DNA from: Pacificoceanicola onchidii
Lineage (GTDB): Bacteria; Pseudomonadota; Alphaproteobacteria; Rhodobacterales; Rhodobacteraceae
DNA length: 64,000 nt
Assembly: GCF_004804335.1 (NCBI RefSeq)
Contig: NZ_SRXY01000009.1
Coordinates: forward strand, 1 to 64,000
Direction of reading: 5' to 3'
Shown: positions 59,526 to 64,000 of the stretch, piece by piece
How positions within the stretch are numbered: the stretch's first letter is position 1
Layout: each line of letters begins with the position of its first letter
Position numbers and translations under genes: made by a program
The notes under the pieces: model-generated
Databases searched by the model: none
Seen by the model: only the letters and a program-made list of their open reading frames with translations
Told to the model about the DNA's origin: nothing

Positions 59526-59888
59526 TCACATGAAGCCGAGTTCCAGCCGTGCTTCGTCGGACATCATGTCCATACCCCACGCGGGCTCCCAGGTCAGTTC
59601 GACCTCGACGCTTTTGACCCCGGCCACCGGCCCGATCGCGTCCGAAAGCCATCCCGGCATTTCCCCTGCAACCGGGCAGCCCGGCGCGGTCAGGGTCATG
59701 ATTGCCTTCACCTCGTTCTCGTCATTGATCTCAAGCGTATAGACCAGCCCAAGATCATAGATGTTCACCGGGATTTCAGGGTCGTAAACCGTGCGGCAGG
59801 CTTCGACCACCTGGTCGTAAAGCGGATGATCCGTGCTCGACGGCGCAATCAGCGGCGTGCCTTCAATCGGCGGGCTTGCATCGGTCAT
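59526..59888 (-). CDS. sufT: SufT (DUF59/MIP18-type) Fe-S assembly factor
   Basis: 120 residues. VYDPEIPVNIYDLGLVYTLEI and TLTAPGCPVAGEMPGWL are the MIP18/PaaD signature with the conserved Cys, ending WEPAWGMDMMSDEARLELGF. SufT aids Fe-S cluster maturation with SUF components. ATG 59888 follows GAGAGGACCACC. It lies upstream of satD with 85 bp between, most of it the palindrome array. Confidence 0.92.
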   Translation of the reverse strand: MTDASPPIEGTPLIAPSSTDHPLYDQVVEACRTVYDPEIPVNIYDLGLVYTLEINDENEVKAIMTLTAPGCPVAGEMPGWLSDAIGPVAGVKSVEVELTWEPAWGMDMMSDEARLELGFM

Positions 59889-59981
59889 GGTGGTCCTCTC
59901 AGCGTATTCCTGAGTTTTCATATAGGAAAAGCGCAGCCGGGGTAAAGGCCCGGCGTCACGCGACCAATGGTTCCACCTGTT

Positions 59982-60518
59982 TCAAGGCAGGATCCCGGAC
60001 GCCGGATTGTCCCGCCCGCCCAGCAGCCTGCCATCCGTTTCAAGTATCACGCAGTAGTTCCGCCCGTTCGCCGTGCCAAACAGCGTATCGTCAAACGGAT
60101 AGATCCGCCGCCGCACGCGCCCGCAGCCGGGATACAGCTCCCAGAGTTTCAGGCCGATCACCCCGCCGCAGGCATCCAGAAGATAACCCGCGAGAACCCC
60201 CGAATGGGTGGTGCCATTGCCCGAAATGCCAAGTCCTTCGCCGCCGTCCCAGCGATCTGACGCGCGGCCCTTGCGATCAAGGAAGGTCGCCACAGGCGTG
60301 CCCGGCGGCACCAGGTGATCCGCGGCCCGCACGCCCCGGCGCCAGCCGCCCACGGTGCGCATGGCGTTCACCGCAACTTTCGGCAAAACCACGCATTCGT
60401 CGCAGTTCCAATAGCGGTAATGCGCGTTGAGCCAGTCTTCCAGCGCTGCATCGAACCGGCTCACGCAGACCCCGGACGGGGCCATCGGCGGACGTTCGAG
60501 GATCAAACCGCCGTCCAT
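59982..60518 (-). CDS. NlpC/P60-like (BPSL0067-type) protein, tentative
   Basis: 178 residues from ATG 60518, GGAGG about 13 nt before. YWNCDECVVLPKVAV has Cys39 and Cys42, GTPVATFLDRKGR a hydrophobic strand and GNGTTHSGVLAGYLLDACGG a His105; this Cys-then-HxG order resembles papain-like NlpC/P60 relatives such as BPSL0067, which cut peptidoglycan or act as secreted effectors. No signal peptide is visible. Begins 4 nt after the stop of the glycosyltransferase gene, so probably coupled. Confidence 0.5.
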   Translation of the reverse strand: MDGGLILERPPMAPSGVCVSRFDAALEDWLNAHYRYWNCDECVVLPKVAVNAMRTVGGWRRGVRAADHLVPPGTPVATFLDRKGRASDRWDGGEGLGISGNGTTHSGVLAGYLLDACGGVIGLKLWELYPGCGRVRRRIYPFDDTLFGTANGRNYCVILETDGRLLGGRDNPASGILP

Positions 60519-60522
60519 CACC

Positions 60523-61989
60523 TCAGGCCTCCGTGCTCTGCGCACCAGGGGCGCGCAGACTGTTTGTCAGCGCGTCGATGCGCGACAGGTAGTGTTCCAG
60601 CGGCGTGATCTGTTCCGCCTCCAGATCCGGATGGGTGTCCAGATAGGCCCGACCGTCAAAATAGGCGGACGGGCTGCGGCCTTCGCTCCAGCCGATCTGC
60701 ATATAATGGACAAGCGGGTCGACACCGCTTGCGGCCACGTCCTCATAGGTTCTGCGATACCAGCCCGGATCAAACAGACCGGAGGCTTCGATCCGCGCCC
60801 GCCGCGCCGCGTCCGAGCGGGCGGATTGGGACAGTTGCGCCTTGGCCACCGGCTCGATGGCATCGGGCAGCGGTCCCGGCGGCACGTCTTGCGCCTTCAG
60901 CCGGGCATTCTCGGCCCGCAGCTTGTCCAACTCGTTTTGCGCCGTGGCGGTCTGTGCCCAAAGCCCATCCGCTTCCCGCGCCATCCATTCGAGGTAACTG
61001 GCGAACGCAGCCTGGCTGCCCGCATCATACGGCGCTTGCACCGCTTCTTCATAAAGCCGCTCGAGCCGGTCAATCGCCCGCTCCAGCGTGAAGTCCTGCC
61101 GCACCTGCTGCGTGACGGCTGCGATATCCTCTGGATCCCAGCTTTGCAGCTGCTGCGCCATCCATGCGCTGTCAAACCGATCCGCCCCGGTGAAATAGCG
61201 CGGGCTGTAGTTCGAGGCCGCCCATGTCTCGAGGCTGTCTTCGGTGATTCGCGCCCCGGCAAGCTGCGGCACGATGGGAATCACGGCGCAGCCGCTCGCC
61301 ATGGCCTCCAGCGCAGAGCGCCCGACGGCAAAGGCAATGTCGTAATCGGGCAGGAAATACTCCGGGCGCGGGCGCGGATTGCCATAGGCATAGCCAACCT
61401 TGTCGAGCGCAAGCCCATTGTCCGCACAGGCCTGTTCCAGCATCTCAAGCTCATGCGGATAAAACCCGCTTTGCCCGAACAGCACGGCCCGGCCTGGTGT
61501 TTTTGCCACCTCGCGCACATGCGAATAGCGCTCCGTATCGACAAAGTTCGGCAGGCTGCGCACGCGGTCCTCGGCAATGCCAAACTCCGCCCGAAGACGC
61601 GGGGCCATGCGGTCTGAGGTCACCACGTAGCGTTTGATCCGGGGGTGATCGGGCACCCGCTCCACCCAAGGGCGCGTGCCGTGCCAGAGATGAATGGCGG
61701 GGGTGTGCTCGAACCGGGCGAGGGCGGCCATCAACGGCAAATGGTGATGACCGTGAATGACTTCGGGCACAAAGGGCAGATCGCTCAGCCGATCACAGAC
61801 CGAGATGCCGCTTGGGGTGATCAGATTGGCGATTTTGCCGGGCAGGGGGCAGAAGATCTCCACCTCATGGCCACGGGCTTTGAGCGCACGGGCGATTTCC
61901 GCCGTGTACATTTCCGTTCCGCTATAGGTCTCCAGCGCCCTCTGTGTGATCAGAATTCTTTTGCGCCGCGCCTGAAATGACTGCCCCAA
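60523..61989 (-). CDS. family 4-type glycosyltransferase with C-terminal extension
   Basis: 488 residues. GT-B fold: KRILITQRALETYSGTEMYTAEIARALKARGHEVEIFC opens the N-terminal Rossmann domain, PEVIHGHHHLPLMAA follows, and GRSALEAMASGCAVIPI is the nucleotide-sugar site of GT4 enzymes. Residues after 340 hold a coiled linker and a repeat-like tail (LFDPGWYRRTYEDVAASGVDPLVHYMQIGWSEGRSPSAYFD), seen in surface-polysaccharide glycosyltransferases. Acceptor unknown. Confidence 0.85.
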   Translation of the reverse strand: MGQSFQARRKRILITQRALETYSGTEMYTAEIARALKARGHEVEIFCPLPGKIANLITPSGISVCDRLSDLPFVPEVIHGHHHLPLMAALARFEHTPAIHLWHGTRPWVERVPDHPRIKRYVVTSDRMAPRLRAEFGIAEDRVRSLPNFVDTERYSHVREVAKTPGRAVLFGQSGFYPHELEMLEQACADNGLALDKVGYAYGNPRPRPEYFLPDYDIAFAVGRSALEAMASGCAVIPIVPQLAGARITEDSLETWAASNYSPRYFTGADRFDSAWMAQQLQSWDPEDIAAVTQQVRQDFTLERAIDRLERLYEEAVQAPYDAGSQAAFASYLEWMAREADGLWAQTATAQNELDKLRAENARLKAQDVPPGPLPDAIEPVAKAQLSQSARSDAARRARIEASGLFDPGWYRRTYEDVAASGVDPLVHYMQIGWSEGRSPSAYFDGRAYLDTHPDLEAEQITPLEHYLSRIDALTNSLRAPGAQSTEA

Positions 61990-62111
61990 GTCCTGCCCCA
62001 GAATGCGCTGCCCCTCCTTTACCTTTGGTTAATATTGGTAAATCCGGCATTGCCTTGCGTCAAGCGTACGGGCGCTTATTCAACCTGCCGAAGCAGGCCG
62101 GAGCCTGCTTA

Positions 62112-62867
62112 TCAACCTGCGCGGCGGAAACGGCGCGATTGCCAGAGCGGCCAGCCCATCATCTGGCTGACCGTGGCGAACTTGAGCCCGCGCCCGGACA
62201 GCCCGTCCAGCGTTTGCGGCATGGCCTTGACTGTGCCGCTTTGGATGTCGTGGCTGAGGATGATCGCGCCGGGTTTAGAGCCTTTGAGGATGCGCTTGGC
62301 GACCACGGAGGCGCCGGGACGGCGCCAGTCCTGCGGATCGACGGACCACAGAATCGTTGGCAGGTTGCGCGCCTCGTACAACATCAGCCGCTGGCGCTTG
62401 GTAAATGAGCCATAGGGCGGCCGGAAGGTGACGGGCGGGCGGCCCGTAACCTTGAAGATCGCATCAGAGGTGCGGTCGATCTCGCTCAGGACTTTCTTGT
62501 CCGAATACCTGGCGAGATTCGGGTGGGTCCAGCTATGGTTGCCGATCTCATGCCCTTCATCCGCAATGCGGCGCACGATGTCAGGCCATGTAACAACGCG
62601 ATTCCCGATCAGGTAAAACGTGGCGCGCAGGCCGCGGGCCTTGAGCATGTCGAGCAGAATCGGCGTGAGTTTTGGATGCGGGCCATCGTCGAACGTCATG
62701 CCAACAACGGGCGAGGGCGTGCGCACGGCCATCACCGTAGCCGCGTCGCGCTGTGCGACGTCTTTTGGCAGGGCTATCACCGGAGCGGCGAGGGCTTCGA
62801 AAGGATGCGTACAGGCAAGCGCAGCACCGCTGGCGGACAAAAACGTCCGTCGGTTCAGTTCAAACAT
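62112..62867 (-). CDS. polysaccharide deacetylase, Tat-type signal
   Basis: 251 residues from ATG 62867. N terminus MFELNRRTFLSASGAALA holds twin arginines before a hydrophobic core, so Tat export is likely. NodB domain: GMTFDDGPHPKL (Asp-Asp), GNHSWTHPNL (metal His pair), RPPYGSF, and ILSHD. Removes acetyl groups from chitin-like or peptidoglycan polymers in the periplasm. An upstream in-frame ATG would add 68 unconserved residues. Confidence 0.88.
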   Translation of the reverse strand: MFELNRRTFLSASGAALACTHPFEALAAPVIALPKDVAQRDAATVMAVRTPSPVVGMTFDDGPHPKLTPILLDMLKARGLRATFYLIGNRVVTWPDIVRRIADEGHEIGNHSWTHPNLARYSDKKVLSEIDRTSDAIFKVTGRPPVTFRPPYGSFTKRQRLMLYEARNLPTILWSVDPQDWRRPGASVVAKRILKGSKPGAIILSHDIQSGTVKAMPQTLDGLSGRGLKFATVSQMMGWPLWQSRRFRRAG

Positions 62868-63047
62868 ATGGGCCACCCCCGTGGCAGGATTTACAGTACA
62901 GCAGACCGAAGCATGAAGGCGCAGCAGGGGCTTGATGCGCAAGGAAAATTTTCGGCAAGTGCCGCCGGATCGCGCAATGCGTGTCTCGCCGGACACGCCA
63001 ATAGAAAGCCGCGGTTCATTTTCCTCACTTTTCGTCTTGGAAAGCGC

Positions 63048-63076
63048 TTGACGCGCCAAAGCCCCGCACATAAAAG
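63048..63076 (+). promoter_or_regulatory. tRNA-Asp promoter
   Basis: TTGACG (63048-63053), 17-bp spacer, TAAAAG (63071-63076), 39 bp before the first tRNA. Strong sigma-70-like match. Confidence 0.65.
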
Positions 63077-63114
63077 GCCCCTCACACCGAGGCGCTCAGC
63101 TTCGGCGGCAGTGA

Positions 63115-63191
63115 GCGGTTGTAGCTCAGATGGTTAGAGTACCGGCCTGTCACGCCGGGGGTCGCGGGTTCGAGCCCCGTCAACCGCGCCA
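63115..63191 (+). tRNA. tRNA-Asp (GTC), copy 1
   Basis: 77-nt cloverleaf with acceptor arms GCGGTTG/CAACCGC, anticodon loop CTGTCAC (GTC), TTCGAGC T-loop and encoded CCA. Gives tRNA-Asp. Confidence 0.95.
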
Positions 63192-63225
63192 CCACTGCCC
63201 CGAAACGAAGCGCCGAAGGAAATGC

Positions 63226-63302
63226 GCGGTTGTAGCTCAGATGGTTAGAGTACCGGCCTGTCACGCCGGGGGTCGCGGGTTCGAGCCCCGTCAACCGCGC
63301 CA
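63226..63302 (+). tRNA. tRNA-Asp (GTC), copy 2
   Basis: Identical 77 bases to copy 1, 34 bp downstream, again with encoded CCA. Both probably come from one primary transcript started at the promoter at 63048. Confidence 0.95.
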
Positions 63303-63502
63303 CTTCCTCCCCCTCCCGAAAAGAACAACACGGTCAGGGCATGTGGATGTGGCCCGCCGCGCGCGGGTCTGCACATGAACTAACGAAAATTTGCGGTGTT
63401 AAACGCAACCTTTCGTTCAGAATTCCGCTATGCTGTCACACAGCAGTGAGGAATTCCTGACTGCCTGTCCCTGTCCGGATCGGATACACCGCTCCAACAC
63501 GA

Positions 63503-63537
63503 CAAAACGCCCCAATCCCGGGACAAGGGAAGGGGCG
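63503..63537 (-). terminator. candidate terminator of DUF882 gene
   Basis: On the minus strand CGCCCC / GGGGCG (63508-63513, 63532-63537) with an 18-nt loop, followed by TTTTGTC. It lies 39 bp after the DUF882 stop. Stem is short, so only moderate. Confidence 0.45.
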
Positions 63538-63575
63538 CAGCAGTTTGGGACAAAAAGATGTGCTGGTCCGGAAAG

Positions 63576-64000
63576 TTACCGTCCCCAGGTGCGCACCGGG
63601 CCGCAGTCCATGTGAACGAAGTTGGACTTCGTATAGCGGCCAACGCCGCCGCCGTTGCAGGATTGGGCCGCACGGGCCATCTGACTGACGGAGCGCGAGG
63701 AAAGCCGCAGGTCCGCCGCTTGCCCACGCAGGTGACGCGAGTTTTTCGCGACGCCGCCGGAACGCGAGCGAAGCATCGCGTTGGTTTTCGGGCTGCGGTA
63801 GCCGGAAATCAGCATGTACGGCTCGGTCACATCCATCAGGTTGTGCGCCGCCGCAAGAATGTCGATCGTGCGCGTATCGATTTTCTTGACGTCATTGGTG
63901 CGCCAGTCGCGCATGAAATAATTCACTTCCTTGATCGCGTCGGCAATGTAATGCCCTTCGATCCAGTAAATCATGTCGATCCGCTCGCCGGTGCGGCCGG
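63576..64000 (-). CDS. DUF882 (M15-like peptidase) protein, truncated at window edge
   Basis: At least 141 residues; the frame stays open to 64000, upstream of the first ATG at 63974 (in-frame RTGERIDMIYWIEG), so the true start lies outside. DUF882/YcbK-like: LISGYRSPKTNAMLRSRSGGVAKNSRHLRGQAADLRL has the HxxGxxxD zinc motif and NFVHMDCGPVRTW the second His. Likely a murein-modifying enzyme, usually exported by a Tat or Sec signal that is not visible here. Confidence 0.85.
   Translation of the reverse strand, partial: GRTGERIDMIYWIEGHYIADAIKEVNYFMRDWRTNDVKKIDTRTIDILAAAHNLMDVTEPYMLISGYRSPKTNAMLRSRSGGVAKNSRHLRGQAADLRLSSRSVSQMARAAQSCNGGGVGRYTKSNFVHMDCGPVRTWGR

Noticed and set aside
62091-62110. 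Hairpin AAGCAGGC/GCCTGCTT after the deacetylase gene as terminator
   Set aside because: No T-run follows on the minus strand, and it touches the stop codon; evidence too weak.
63082-63378. Small open frames across the tRNA-Asp pair on both strands
   Set aside because: They arise from the duplicated tRNA sequence, giving internally repeated peptides; not genes.

Overview
The window reads as a GC-rich chromosomal segment of a marine Rhodobacterales (Roseobacter-group) alphaproteobacterium. The evidence is protein-level: a class II DAHP synthase, an infC with an ATA start, DUF3333-type PstA, the DUF849-free sulfate cluster with DUF934 and DUF2849, a VPLPA-CTERM protein, TRAP dicarboxylate genes with their own DctB/DctD, and typical alphaproteobacterial intergenic palindromes. 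I see no phage, transposase, plasmid or CRISPR signature; most genes are chromosomal housekeeping and nutrient-acquisition functions.

Layout. 1-4.8 kb: initiator tRNA, a SnoaL-like protein, a PagL-like lipid A deacylase, a secreted leishmanolysin-like metallopeptidase with a VPLPA-CTERM tail, a glycosyltransferase and an AEC carrier. 4.8-12.9 kb: isocitrate dehydrogenase, a six-helix chemoreceptor, an MFS exporter, a K+-channel/FrnE pair, and an acyl-CoA synthetase divergent from an XRE-cupin regulator. 13-19.2 kb: a liv-type branched-chain amino acid ABC operon on the minus strand that carries two small secreted proteins of unknown function between livF and livH. 19.3-24.4 kb: PQQ-dependent sugar dehydrogenase, small exported proteins, a GlxA/AraC regulator and class II DAHP synthase. 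24.4-28.8 kb: PAS protein, yicC-gmk-gamma carbonic anhydrase and a trans-sulfuration PLP enzyme. 28.8-36.4 kb: the complete phosphate regulon phoR-pstSCAB-phoU-phoB with a three-repeat Pho box before pstS. 36.5-40.8 kb: XdhC/molybdopterin pair, an Ala/Glu-rich membrane-anchored coil protein, infC and a methyltransferase. 40.9-46.5 kb: assimilatory sulfate reduction (cobA, DUF2849, cysI, cysH, DUF934, ferredoxin reductase) with a divergent Lrp/AsnC regulator. 46.5-54.8 kb: P450, then dctBD and dctPQM for C4-dicarboxylate uptake. 54.8-63.1 kb: tpiA, 2OG oxygenase, GST, TfoX-like, Fe-S carrier, a SatD/DUF3307 pair, SufT, an NlpC-like protein, a glycosyltransferase and a polysaccharide deacetylase. 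63.1-64 kb: two identical tRNA-Asp genes and a truncated DUF882 (M15-like) gene running off the end.

How it works together. The phosphate and dicarboxylate blocks each contain sensor, regulator, transporter and, visibly, the operators (three 11-bp Pho repeats at 30027-30059; two 18-bp palindromes spaced 33 bp at 51181-51231). The dicarboxylate regulator DctD is unusual: its AAA+ domain has lost the GAFTGA loop and the Walker A lysine, so sigma-54 activation looks unlikely.

The most interesting unexplained unit is the SatD/DUF3307 pair at 58020-59440. SatD shows a nucleotide-cyclase-like arrangement of acidic motifs joined to a helix-turn-helix; DUF3307 is a polytopic membrane protein with His/Asp/Gln/Lys clusters inside its helices; and three 18-bp palindromes at an exact 29-bp period sit directly before the satD start. 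All functional statements are from sequence reading and family knowledge only; no database search was run.
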